A stretch of DNA of 64,000 nt from Flavobacterium sp. 20NA77.7 (GTDB lineage: Bacteria; Bacteroidota; Bacteroidia; Flavobacteriales; Flavobacteriaceae). This document shows, piece after piece, positions 55,451 through 63,582 of the stretch. Numbering within the stretch: the first letter of the stretch is position 1; every line of letters begins with the position of its first letter. The position numbers and the translations under genes were made by a program. The notes under the pieces are model-generated. The model had not been told where the DNA came from. It did no database searches and saw only the letters and a list, made by a program, of their open reading frames with translations. Where the stretch lies: NCBI RefSeq assembly GCF_031326205.1, contig NZ_CP133721.1, forward strand, positions 992,001-1,056,000. The letters are read 5' to 3'.

Positions 55451-56521
55451 TTAGGATTTATAATAATCTGTAAATGCTTCATAAATAAGTGTGTTATCAA
55501 CATTTTGATTACTAATTGCTTTTCCAATTTTATTTAATAAAACAAATTGGATGGTTCCGTGCTCATTTTTTTTATCGTATTGCAAGAGTTGAATGATTTT
55601 TTCAATATCATTTGCACTGAAATGAACGGTTTCAAATACATCTGATAAAAAATAGTTAATTTCTAAATATTCCTCTTTACTTAATAAATTTAATTTCCAT
55701 GAAATATAGCTTTCTAGTATCATTCCACTAGCAATAGCTTCCCCATGTAACAATTGTTTTGAATTTTCTTTTTCGAGAAAACAACTTTCGATGGCATGAC
55801 CTAACGTGTGTCCAAAGTTTAATATTTTTCGTAATCCTTTTTCATACATATCTTCAGCAATCACATCGATTTTTAATTGAATAGATTGTTTAATAAGACG
55901 GTATAAATCATTTGTAGATAAAGAACTTAAATCTTTTAATTTATTCCAATAGGCTTTATCTAAAATGAGTCCGTGTTTAAACATTTCTGCTAGTCCTGAA
56001 CGCATTTGTCTACTGTCTAAAGTATGTAAAAACTCCGAATGAATGAGTATACATTTGGGAGCAACTATACAGCCTACTTGATTTTTTAACGCTCCTAAGT
56101 CTATTCCATTTTTTCCACCTATTGCGGCGTCAACCATAGCTAATAATGTTGTAGGCACATGAATAAAATCGATTCCTCTTTTAAATGTAGAAGCTACAAA
56201 ACCGCCTAAATCTGTGAGTACACCGCCACCTAGATTGATTAATACACTTTTCCTATCAGCACCTAATTCAATCATAACTTCCCACAATTCTACACATGTT
56301 TTTATGTTTTTTTGTTCTTCTCCCGCTTCAATTTCTATTATTTCAATTTCTACATTAGTAGCTAAATTACTTAAAAACAAAGGCAAACACTGTTCATTAG
56401 TATGATTATCAACTAAAATAAAAATCTTAGAATAGTTTGTAGGCGTAAGTAATTGTTGAAGATATTCATAACCATTTGAGTCAAAATATATTGCTGTGTC
56501 TATTGCATGTATTGCATCCAT
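55451..56521 (-). CDS. aroB: 3-dehydroquinate synthase
   Basis: AroB converts DAHP to 3-dehydroquinate, the second shikimate step, with NAD+ and a divalent metal. NAD-binding GGGVLTDLGGFVASTFKRGI lies near residues 98-117 and PTTLLAMVDAAIGGKNGID near 122-140. Metal ligands fit the Glu of LAEMFKHGLI and the two His of LNFGHTLGHAIE and LLHGEAIASGM. The length of 356 residues is standard. It is divergent from proline dehydrogenase. It feeds chorismate to enzymes such as PabB (15652). Confidence 0.96.
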   Translation of the reverse strand: MDAIHAIDTAIYFDSNGYEYLQQLLTPTNYSKIFILVDNHTNEQCLPLFLSNLATNVEIEIIEIEAGEEQKNIKTCVELWEVMIELGADRKSVLINLGGGVLTDLGGFVASTFKRGIDFIHVPTTLLAMVDAAIGGKNGIDLGALKNQVGCIVAPKCILIHSEFLHTLDSRQMRSGLAEMFKHGLILDKAYWNKLKDLSSLSTNDLYRLIKQSIQLKIDVIAEDMYEKGLRKILNFGHTLGHAIESCFLEKENSKQLLHGEAIASGMILESYISWKLNLLSKEEYLEINYFLSDVFETVHFSANDIEKIIQLLQYDKKNEHGTIQFVLLNKIGKAISNQNVDNTLIYEAFTDYYKS

Positions 56522-56582
56522 TGTTGTGTGATATAATGTACAAAATAAATTAAAAATATTTAAATATCATTACTTCATTAAG

Positions 56583-56590
56583 TATATTTG
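56583..56590 (+). promoter_or_regulatory. Putative proline dehydrogenase promoter -7 element
   Basis: TATATTTG at 56583-56590 matches TAnnTTTG. Transcription would begin near 56595-56597, which leaves almost no leader for ATG 56599 and a normal short leader for ATG 56614, supporting the latter start. Confidence 0.5.
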
Positions 56591-56613
56591 CATACCCAAT
56601 GAAAATCATGGTT

Positions 56614-57789
56614 ATGGAAAAAATATTTAATAATACTGAAAATGCTTTTGCGCTTAAATCTGATGCTGAATTAAATAGGGCTTATTTGCTTTTCAAAATG
56701 ATCGGCAATCCTTCTTTAGTAAAGGTAGGAACGGCATTGACTAATTTTGCACTAGGCTTTCATTTACCTGTAGAAGGTCTTATTCGAAAAACAGTATTTG
56801 ATCATTTTTGTGGAGGTGTAAACGAGCAAGATTGCCTTAAAGTAGTAGATAAAATGTACGGAAAAGGGGTTTCTTCTGTATTAGATTATTCGGTTGAAGG
56901 AAAGGAAGAAGAAATGCAGTTTGATGCTGCATTAGCAATGACAATCAGAACTATAGATTTTGCGAATGAAAGTAAGGCTATTCCTTTTGCAGTATTTAAA
57001 CCTACTGGCTTTGGAAGAATTGATTTGTATGAAAAAGTGGGTGCAAAAACGTCATTGACAGCTGTTGAACAAGAAGAGTGGAGTAGAGTGCGTACGCGAT
57101 TTCAAAAAGTTTGTCAATATGCATTTGATAAAGATGTGAAATTACTAATTGATGCTGAGGAGTCATGGATGCAAGATGCTGCTGATGAATTGGTTGAGGA
57201 AATGATGATGCAATTTAATAAAGAAAAAGCTCTTATTTTCAATACTTTACAAATGTATCGTTGGGATCGATTAGATTATTTAAAAGCGTTGCATGAAAGA
57301 GCTATTGCAAATCAATTTCATATAGGTATGAAACTAGTTCGTGGTGCTTATATGGAAAAAGAAGCGCAACATGCTTTAGCAAAAGGCTATGCAAATCCAA
57401 TTTGCGCTTCTAAACAAGCCACAGATGACAATTTTAACGCAGCTGTTGCTTATATGATGGAACATATAGCCACTATGGCAATATTTGTAGGAACGCACAA
57501 TGAAGAAAGTTCATACCTTGTTATGGAATTAATGGCTAAAAAAGGATTATCTAAAAACGATTCTCGAATTTGGTTTGGTCAATTATATGGTATGAGTGAT
57601 AATATAAGTTACAATTTAGCAGCATATGGCTATAATATTGCTAAATATTTACCTTTTGGTCCTGTAAGAGATGTGATGCCTTATTTAATAAGAAGAGCAC
57701 AAGAGAATACTTCGGTGGCTGGTCAAACGGGAAGGGAATTATCTTTAATTATTTCGGAAAGAGCAAGAAGAAAAAATAAAAAAGACTAA
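56614..57789 (+). CDS. Proline dehydrogenase
   Basis: This flavoenzyme oxidises proline to pyrroline-5-carboxylate. ATG 56614 (MEKIFNNTENAF) is the likely start; an ATG 15 bases upstream is in frame. The FAD barrel shows AVFKPTGFGRIDLYEK near residue 112, DAEESWMQDAAD near 164, MKLVRGAYMEKEA near 244 and FVGTHNEESS near 291. The late arginine cluster YLIRRAQENTSV near 362 binds the proline carboxylate. It is monofunctional, without the P5C dehydrogenase half of PutA. Its stop codon lies inside the terminator hairpin. Confidence 0.94.
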   Translation: MEKIFNNTENAFALKSDAELNRAYLLFKMIGNPSLVKVGTALTNFALGFHLPVEGLIRKTVFDHFCGGVNEQDCLKVVDKMYGKGVSSVLDYSVEGKEEEMQFDAALAMTIRTIDFANESKAIPFAVFKPTGFGRIDLYEKVGAKTSLTAVEQEEWSRVRTRFQKVCQYAFDKDVKLLIDAEESWMQDAADELVEEMMMQFNKEKALIFNTLQMYRWDRLDYLKALHERAIANQFHIGMKLVRGAYMEKEAQHALAKGYANPICASKQATDDNFNAAVAYMMEHIATMAIFVGTHNEESSYLVMELMAKKGLSKNDSRIWFGQLYGMSDNISYNLAAYGYNIAKYLPFGPVRDVMPYLIRRAQENTSVAGQTGRELSLIISERARRKNKKD

Positions 57790-57812
57790 GAGAGTATCTT
57801 AGTCTTTTTTTT
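57781..57812. terminator. Bidirectional terminator overlapping the proline dehydrogenase stop
   Basis: AAAGACTAAG (57781-57790) pairs with CTTAGTCTTT (57798-57807), T-run to 57812. The TAA stop codon at 57787-57789 is in the left arm. The A-rich left flank supplies the U-tract for the minus-strand DCC gene. Confidence 0.85.
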
Positions 57813-57814
57813 CG

Positions 57815-58237
57815 TTATACTTCACAATAGTCCAAAAATTTAGATTGAATGGTAGGTGATGGAATCATACAAACTTCTTTTTTACCATACCATTTATACC
57901 TGTTTTTGGCTACATATTCATAAACCATATCCTTAACTAAACTAGGTAAAATATTAAAGAGTATGAATCCTTTTAAAGGTGTGTTTAGTTGCTTCAAGAT
58001 TTTAAAAATAGCTTCAGATTTTATATAATAAGCGTTTCCAGGTTCAACTAAAATAATGCTATCTATACTCGAATTAATTCCTAATTGTTTCACAATTTCT
58101 TGTCCAATTTCACTCTGTAGCGCAGCAAAACGAAAAATATCTTTTACATCATATTTAATGATAAAATTGACTTTTTCATTACAGTAATTACAAACTCCGT
58201 CAAACAATATTATTTTTTTATCTTTAGGAAGTTCCAT
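57815..58237 (-). CDS. Thiol-disulfide oxidoreductase, DCC (DUF393) family
   Basis: The 140-residue protein starts with the family hallmark FDGVCNYCNEKVNF, giving the D-G-V-C-x-x-C redox motif at Cys16 and Cys19. ALQSEIGQEI near residue 59 is also typical. Members are thioredoxin-like and probably reduce or oxidise disulfides in the cytosol or at the membrane; the partner is unknown. It is 29 bases after mutS2 on the minus strand and probably its operon partner. Confidence 0.9.
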   Translation of the reverse strand: MELPKDKKIILFDGVCNYCNEKVNFIIKYDVKDIFRFAALQSEIGQEIVKQLGINSSIDSIILVEPGNAYYIKSEAIFKILKQLNTPLKGFILFNILPSLVKDMVYEYVAKNRYKWYGKKEVCMIPSPTIQSKFLDYCEV

Positions 58238-58266
58238 AGTTAAATTAACCCTTACATATTAATTTT

Positions 58267-60435
58267 TTAAACCTGTTGAACCCACTCTAATTCTTCTAAA
58301 GCAACTTTTGAGGTAAAAATACCATAATTTACAGTTGCTTTGTTTTTTTCAATTTTATCAATGGTTCCAATAGATTTTCCGTCTTTCATGCGCACTCTGT
58401 CACCAATTTTCAAAGTTACTTTTGGTTTGTTTTCTTCTTCCTTTAAAGCTTTCAGTTTTTGAACTTTTTTATCTTTTCGTATGGCTTCAACTTTAACGGT
58501 AACTTCTTTAACTGTTTCTTTTTCAATAACTTCCTTTTGCTTTTTTTCTTTGGCTGATATTTTTTTTCGTTTTGAATTTTCAATTTCAACCATTTTTAAA
58601 AAATCACCAATTAACGTTTTTTTGTCTTTATTGTTAAAATATTTTTCTGAAATATCATCTATTTTTTGACCAATATAAATTAATCGTTGATTCGCATCAT
58701 ATAATTCTTGATAACGCTCTAATTTTTCTTGAATTTTGGCATTAATTTTTTCCATTTTTTGCCCCTCTTCTCTTGCTTTTGACTCTTCTTCTTTGAGTGT
58801 CAATGCTGTTTTTTCCATTTTAGAACGTTCTTTTTGTAACGTAGCAATGGTTTTATCAAAACGTACTTTAGTATTCTCAATTTTCTTTTTAGCTCTGTTG
58901 ATGAGCCCGTAAGGGATGCCGTTTTTTTGAGCTACCTCAAACGTAAATGAACTTCCAGGTTGTCCCAGATGCAACTTAAACATTGGTTCCAGAGATTTTT
59001 CATCAAACAGCATATTTGCATTGCTTGCAAAAGGAAGTTCGTTTGCTAAAATTTTTAAATTCGTATAATGTGTGGTAATAATTCCGAATGCCTCTCTATG
59101 GTAAAATTCTTCTAAAAAAGTTTCGGCAAGGGCACCACCTAATTCAGGATCAGAACCTGTTCCAAATTCATCAATAAGAAATAACGTTTTTGAATTACAC
59201 TTTTTTAAGAAATAATTCATGTTTTTCAACCGGTAACTATAGGTGCTTAAATGATTTTCAATAGACTGATTATCACCAATATCTGTTAAAATTCGATCAA
59301 ACAAAAACGTTTCACTTCTTTCATGTACTGGAATTAACATTCCGCATTGTAGCATTAGTTGTAACAAACCAATTGTTTTTAATGAAATGGTTTTTCCTCC
59401 CGCATTTGGTCCAGAAATAACTATTATTCTATTGGTATTGGTTAATTCAATAGTTTGTGGAAAAGTGGCTCTTCCTTCCGCTTTATTTGTGCTATATAGA
59501 ATGGGATGATATGCTTCCCTAAAAAACAAACGTTTTTCGGTATTGATTTTAGGTAAAACGCCTTGTATGCTTTTTGCATATTTTGCTTTCGCTGCAATCA
59601 CATCAATAGCTGTTAGAAATTCTTGATATTGAATAAGTAAAGGAGTATAGGGTCTTAATTGTGCACTTAGTCGTCGTAAAATTTTAATAATTTCTTCACG
59701 CTCTTCATATTCTAAATTATTTAATTCTCTAGAATATTTTAAGGTTGCTTCAGGTTCAATATAAGCAATGCTTCCTGTTTTGGAATTACCTAAAATAGTA
59801 CCTTTTACTTTTTTACGATACATAGCTGAAACCGCTAAAACTCTTTTGTTATCTACTATCGTTTCTCTAATTTCGTCTAAATAACCTAACGCATTATAGT
59901 GCGACAAAGCCATACCAAAACTTTGATTGATTTTTCCTCGAACTAATTGGATTGATCTTCTGATATTTACTAAATCAGGTGATGCATCATTTTTTATTTC
60001 GCCATACTTATCCATTACTTCGTCAATTACTCTAGAAATAGCAGTTGTAAATTCGATTTGACTAGATTTTTCAAATAAATTTGGGTAATAGTCTTTAAAT
60101 TTTTTAAGGTAAAGTAGATATTGATTAGTGGTTAAGCTTAATTGGCTGATTTTTCGAATACTTTGTAATTCTAAAAAACTATCTTCAATTGCCAGTAATT
60201 TTATATCCGTAGTAAGTGTTTCAAATCCGTGATTTGGAAGTGCATTATTGTTTGAAAACGAAGCTAAATATTCATTAGTATAGGCTAATTCAGCAAAAAG
60301 CGCTTCTTTTTCTTTGATGGGTTCAATTGCCATTGCCTTTTCATACCCTAATTCCGTATTGCATTTTTCAGCAATAGTTACTAGAATGGTTTGAAATTCT
60401 AAATCTTTTAATGTTTTTTCGGTTATAGCAATCAT
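58267..60435 (-). CDS. mutS2: MutS2-family protein lacking the Smr domain
   Basis: The MutS core and clamp-like helices occupy residues 1 to about 300. The ABC ATPase follows with Walker A GPNAGGKT at 342-349 and the Walker B/signature FLIDEFGTGSDPELGGA near 414. A long lysine- and glutamate-rich coiled coil covers about 530-670, and a KOW-like beta segment ends the protein (IGDRVRMKDGKSIGTIDKI near 678). The C-terminal Smr nuclease domain of canonical MutS2 (about 780 residues) is absent: the chain ends at 722 with WVQQV, and only 29 bases separate it from the next gene. MutS2 acts on recombination intermediates or stalled ribosomes. Confidence 0.92.
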   Translation of the reverse strand: MIAITEKTLKDLEFQTILVTIAEKCNTELGYEKAMAIEPIKEKEALFAELAYTNEYLASFSNNNALPNHGFETLTTDIKLLAIEDSFLELQSIRKISQLSLTTNQYLLYLKKFKDYYPNLFEKSSQIEFTTAISRVIDEVMDKYGEIKNDASPDLVNIRRSIQLVRGKINQSFGMALSHYNALGYLDEIRETIVDNKRVLAVSAMYRKKVKGTILGNSKTGSIAYIEPEATLKYSRELNNLEYEEREEIIKILRRLSAQLRPYTPLLIQYQEFLTAIDVIAAKAKYAKSIQGVLPKINTEKRLFFREAYHPILYSTNKAEGRATFPQTIELTNTNRIIVISGPNAGGKTISLKTIGLLQLMLQCGMLIPVHERSETFLFDRILTDIGDNQSIENHLSTYSYRLKNMNYFLKKCNSKTLFLIDEFGTGSDPELGGALAETFLEEFYHREAFGIITTHYTNLKILANELPFASNANMLFDEKSLEPMFKLHLGQPGSSFTFEVAQKNGIPYGLINRAKKKIENTKVRFDKTIATLQKERSKMEKTALTLKEEESKAREEGQKMEKINAKIQEKLERYQELYDANQRLIYIGQKIDDISEKYFNNKDKKTLIGDFLKMVEIENSKRKKISAKEKKQKEVIEKETVKEVTVKVEAIRKDKKVQKLKALKEEENKPKVTLKIGDRVRMKDGKSIGTIDKIEKNKATVNYGIFTSKVALEELEWVQQV

Positions 60436-60454
60436 TTTTTGTTTTAAAAGCTAA

Positions 60455-60462
60455 CAAATTTA
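60455..60462 (-). promoter_or_regulatory. Putative mutS2 promoter -7 element
   Basis: The minus strand reads TAAATTTG over 60462-60455, 19 bases before the mutS2 start codon at 60435. It overlaps the left arm of the inverted repeat at 60459-60483. Confidence 0.45.
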
Positions 60463-60483
60463 CAAAGTAATTATCTTTGTAAA
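60459..60483. repeat. Inverted repeat spanning the divergent mutS2/ung promoters
   Basis: TTTACAAAG (60459-60467) and CTTTGTAAA (60475-60483) form a perfect 9-bp palindrome with a 7-base spacer. Each arm overlaps one of the two divergent -7 elements, so a dimeric regulator bound here could control both DNA-repair genes. A related repeat with the same spacer is at 24831-24853. Confidence 0.5.
60472..60479 (+). promoter_or_regulatory. Putative ung promoter -7 element
   Basis: TATCTTTG at 60472-60479 matches TAnnTTTG, 15 bases before the ung ATG. Confidence 0.5.
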
Positions 60484-60494
60484 AAATATATTTC

Positions 60495-61160
60495 ATGGAA
60501 GTCCCATTAAATGCATCTTGGAAGCAACTTTTACAAGCAGAATTTGAAAAACCTTATTTTGAAAAATTAATGACGTTCATACTGGTGGAATACACTCATA
60601 ACAGATGTTATCCGCCTAAAGAATTGATTTTTTCCGCCTTAAATAATTGTAATTTTGAAGATATAAAGGTTGTCATTTTAGGACAAGATCCTTATCATGG
60701 TTTAGGTCAAGCAAATGGATTGTGTTTTTCAGTTAATGACGGTATTTCATTTCCTCCATCATTAGTCAATATATTTAAAGAATTAGAAGCTGATTTAACT
60801 ATTCCAATAGCTATTTCAGGAAATTTAGAACGTTGGGCAAAACAAGGCATATTAATGCTAAATGCAACATTGACTGTTAGGGAAGGAGAAGCAGGCAGTC
60901 ATCAAAACAAAGGTTGGGAAGAATTTACAGATGCGATTATCAAGAAAATAAATGATGAGAAAGAAGGGGTTATCTTTTTACTTTGGGGAGGTTTTGCCAA
61001 AAAGAAAGGTGCATATATAAATAAAGAAAAGCACCATGTGTTAGAAAGTGGTCATCCTTCACCATTAAGCGCAAACAGAGGATTGTGGTTTGGTAATAAA
61101 CATTTTAGTCAAGTTAATGCCTTATTAAAAAAGAAAGGGTTAAAACGTATTGAGTGGTAG
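60495..61160 (+). CDS. ung: Uracil-DNA glycosylase, family 1
   Basis: Ung removes uracil from DNA, starting base excision repair. The water-activating Asp65 lies in GQDPYHG and the catalytic His187 in the HPSPLS loop; LLWGGFAKKKG near 161 is the uracil-specificity strand. The length of 221 residues is normal. It is divergent from mutS2. Its TAG stop directly abuts the stop of the convergent transglutaminase-like gene, with no base between them. Confidence 0.96.
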   Translation: MEVPLNASWKQLLQAEFEKPYFEKLMTFILVEYTHNRCYPPKELIFSALNNCNFEDIKVVILGQDPYHGLGQANGLCFSVNDGISFPPSLVNIFKELEADLTIPIAISGNLERWAKQGILMLNATLTVREGEAGSHQNKGWEEFTDAIIKKINDEKEGVIFLLWGGFAKKKGAYINKEKHHVLESGHPSPLSANRGLWFGNKHFSQVNALLKKKGLKRIEW

Positions 61161-62093
61161 TTAGTTTAATTGTAATATTCCTAATATTTCTTCACCCAAG
61201 AAAGGACCACCTGGATAGTGCGCAGTATAATCCATATTAAGCCAAATGTATCCATTTTCTTCTCTATGTATAAATAATACTTTTCCATTTGTTAATTGAG
61301 GAAAGAGTTCTTTTTTAATAATAAAAACAACTTGTTCAAGGTCACTTGCTTTTCCAATAAGTAATTCGGGATACATGTGTTTACCTGTATGAATTAATCG
61401 CATAGTGCCACCAATGGCTTTTATTGTTGAGGCCATCAAAATTGCATGATCATCACAATCACCTGAAAAATAAGTTAAACTTTCACTACCTTTAGCGAAA
61501 TATTCGTCTGTTATGGGGTCATTTACATAATTCCATCTTGCGTTAATTTCCTTGAAAACGGCAAAATACTGAATAAATTTTCTGTTTTCAGGTTGGTGTT
61601 TTGCCTCTAATTTAAAATGCTTATTTACACAATACAAAGCAAAGTTCCTTACTTTTGGATTTAAATAATCTACGCTTTCTAAAACCCGATTTTTATTTGG
61701 GAATGGGAGTAATGTATTGATTTTAACAGCTTCTTTTTCATAATTATCATCTGCATTATAAACAATGATTTTATACGAATTTAATACTTTAAAAAAAGTG
61801 TAATTACCTTCAAGTGCTGCTATAATAAATATGATTAAATATATTGTAATTAAGTATATTATATATTTTGAGAATAATTTAATACATCCAATAAACAGAC
61901 CAAACAGCAATAAAAAAACAAATGCTTTATCATAAGGAATTTCCCATTCAAAATTCAGTATGTTTTTTCTAGTGTATACAAAAACGGGCAACGTAACTAA
62001 AAATGCTAATACAATAACAATTGTATTTATCAAAATCTTTCGTTGATAAATAAACTTTTGAATTTTAGTAATACTATTTAGTAGATTTTGCAT
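61161..62093 (-). CDS. Membrane protein with transglutaminase-like domain
   Basis: Three hydrophobic segments near residues 20-40, 57-74 and 78-95 anchor the protein. The C-terminal domain has a papain-like transglutaminase core: Cys213 in FSGDCDDHAILM, His239 in HTGKHMYPE and Asp288 in WLNMDYT, a complete triad. Such domains act as peptidases, cyclases or cross-linkers. By the positive-inside rule it most likely faces the periplasm, but topology is inferred. Substrate unknown. It abuts ung and is followed upstream by the solute-binding-like gene. Confidence 0.75.
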   Translation of the reverse strand: MQNLLNSITKIQKFIYQRKILINTIVIVLAFLVTLPVFVYTRKNILNFEWEIPYDKAFVFLLLFGLFIGCIKLFSKYIIYLITIYLIIFIIAALEGNYTFFKVLNSYKIIVYNADDNYEKEAVKINTLLPFPNKNRVLESVDYLNPKVRNFALYCVNKHFKLEAKHQPENRKFIQYFAVFKEINARWNYVNDPITDEYFAKGSESLTYFSGDCDDHAILMASTIKAIGGTMRLIHTGKHMYPELLIGKASDLEQVVFIIKKELFPQLTNGKVLFIHREENGYIWLNMDYTAHYPGGPFLGEEILGILQLN

Positions 62094-62147
62094 TGTTTTT
62101 GTCTGTTTTTATAGTGTTTCCTATATCTTTATATTAAAGAATAGTTA

Positions 62148-62993
62148 CTACAAAACAACTTCTTTATATTCTTTTTTAGATTTTATTAGAGCCAAATCAA
62201 ATAATTGATTTTGTATGGCTTCAAATGTAAGTTTGTCTAATTTATTTTGTGACCAATGAGTGTGATGTAACCATGCTTGTACATCTTCAATTTTTAAATC
62301 ATAACGTGTAGCTAATGTTCTATCAATACTGGGTATTTGTTTAAATTCTTCTGTAGTAGTATTAATAATATCAAGTATTTGATTCATTACAAACGCAGAT
62401 TGAGATAAAAATTCATTTCGTCCTGCAATAACAAAACACGGCCACGGCGTAGGGAATTCTGCAACTCTATTGAAAATAGCTGTATCAACTAATGGTTTTG
62501 TCATAAATTTTTCCCACATGAAATAGGAAGCTTCTCCTTCTGACAACGCTTTGATAGCACCTTCAATGGTATTAACTACTTTAAATTTTAAGTTGGCAAG
62601 ATCCCATCCTTTTGATTTTGCATGTATGAGACTCATTAAATGTGATCCTGAACCAAATCTACTAATAGCAATTACTTCATTTTCAAGTTCGTTAACAGAA
62701 GTGAAATTGGAATTAACCGAAGTATGTATACCCCAAATTAAAGGTGATTCGACATATTTTTGAAGTATGGAGCTTGGATTTTCATCAGAAATTGATTTAA
62801 TAATTCCTTCGGAAAGTAAAATTGCTAAATCTACTTCACCTTCTTTTAACATCTCACACATTTTTCCAGTTCCTTCTGGTACATCAATCCATTGTAAATC
62901 TATACCAACTTCTTCAAATTCACCATTTTCAATACATAGGTGCCAAGGTAAATTGAAATGTTCTGGTACACCTGCTATTTTAACTGTTTTCAT
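62148..62993 (-). CDS. Type 2 solute-binding-like protein without signal peptide
   Basis: The 281-residue protein resembles the NMT1/THI5/SsuA-type substrate-binding fold: VKIAGVPEHFNLPWHLCIENG at the start, DLAILLSEGIIKS near residue 55, IAISRFGSGSHLMS near 109 and TPWPCFVIAGRNEFL near 182. The start is clearly ATG 62993, giving MKTVKIAGV with no signal peptide or lipobox, so it is predicted to be cytosolic. There are no ABC permease or ATPase genes beside it. It could be a biosynthetic enzyme of the THI5 kind or a cytosolic sensor; neither is shown. It is 30 bases after the GNAT gene. Confidence 0.75.
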   Translation of the reverse strand: MKTVKIAGVPEHFNLPWHLCIENGEFEEVGIDLQWIDVPEGTGKMCEMLKEGEVDLAILLSEGIIKSISDENPSSILQKYVESPLIWGIHTSVNSNFTSVNELENEVIAISRFGSGSHLMSLIHAKSKGWDLANLKFKVVNTIEGAIKALSEGEASYFMWEKFMTKPLVDTAIFNRVAEFPTPWPCFVIAGRNEFLSQSAFVMNQILDIINTTTEEFKQIPSIDRTLATRYDLKIEDVQAWLHHTHWSQNKLDKLTFEAIQNQLFDLALIKSKKEYKEVVL

Positions 62994-63023
62994 ATTTTAG
63001 GTATAAGGTTTTGGGTAATGGCT

Positions 63024-63578
63024 TTAAGGATTTTGTGATTTACTTTTATATTTTTTACTTTCTAATTGCCACCATTTCCATGTAATGCCATCTTTATCGG
63101 GATAATCTTCCATGAAAACCATACCGCATTTACTTAAAACTCTATTTGAAGCTCCATTTTCAGCATGTGTATAGGCATTTATTATGTTTATGTTCATTTG
63201 ATTAAAACCATAGTCTAACCAAAATTTAGTAGCTTCAGTAGCATAACCTTTGTTCCAATGATTTTCAGCTAAACGGTAACCATAATCATAAAAATTTGTA
63301 TTTCCGTTTTCTACATGATCATTTACAAATTTGATTCCAGTCCAGCCAATGAATTCGCTTGTTTCTTTTAAAATTGTTGCAAAACGACCAATGCCATTTT
63401 CTTTATATTGTCTTTGAACATATTCAATAACTTTTAAGCTTTCGTCAATTTCAACTTCTGGTTTTTGCCAAAGATATCGATGCACATTTGGATTTTTATT
63501 CAATTCAAATAGTGCTTCTGCATCCGTTAATTCTAAGGGACGATAGAGTAGGCGTTCGCTTTCGAGTATTACATTCAT
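63024..63578 (-). CDS. GNAT family N-acetyltransferase (RimJ/RimL-like)
   Basis: The 184-residue protein opens with ESERLLYRPLELTDAEALF and has the acetyl-CoA loop region RLAENHWNKGYATEAT near residues 102-117, with GASNRVLSKCGMVF near 137-150. This is the RimJ/RimL-like group, which acetylates protein N-termini or other amines. The acceptor is unknown. It lies four bases after the nucleoside phosphorylase gene and 30 before the solute-binding-like gene, so the three minus-strand genes form an operon-like run. Confidence 0.88.
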   Translation of the reverse strand: MNVILESERLLYRPLELTDAEALFELNKNPNVHRYLWQKPEVEIDESLKVIEYVQRQYKENGIGRFATILKETSEFIGWTGIKFVNDHVENGNTNFYDYGYRLAENHWNKGYATEATKFWLDYGFNQMNINIINAYTHAENGASNRVLSKCGMVFMEDYPDKDGITWKWWQLESKKYKSKSQNP

Positions 63579-63582
63579 TTAT

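Noticed and set aside
58238..58266. Frameshift hiding a MutS2 Smr domain downstream of the stop
   Set aside because: Only 29 bases lie between the mutS2 stop and the DCC gene, far too few for an Smr domain in any frame.
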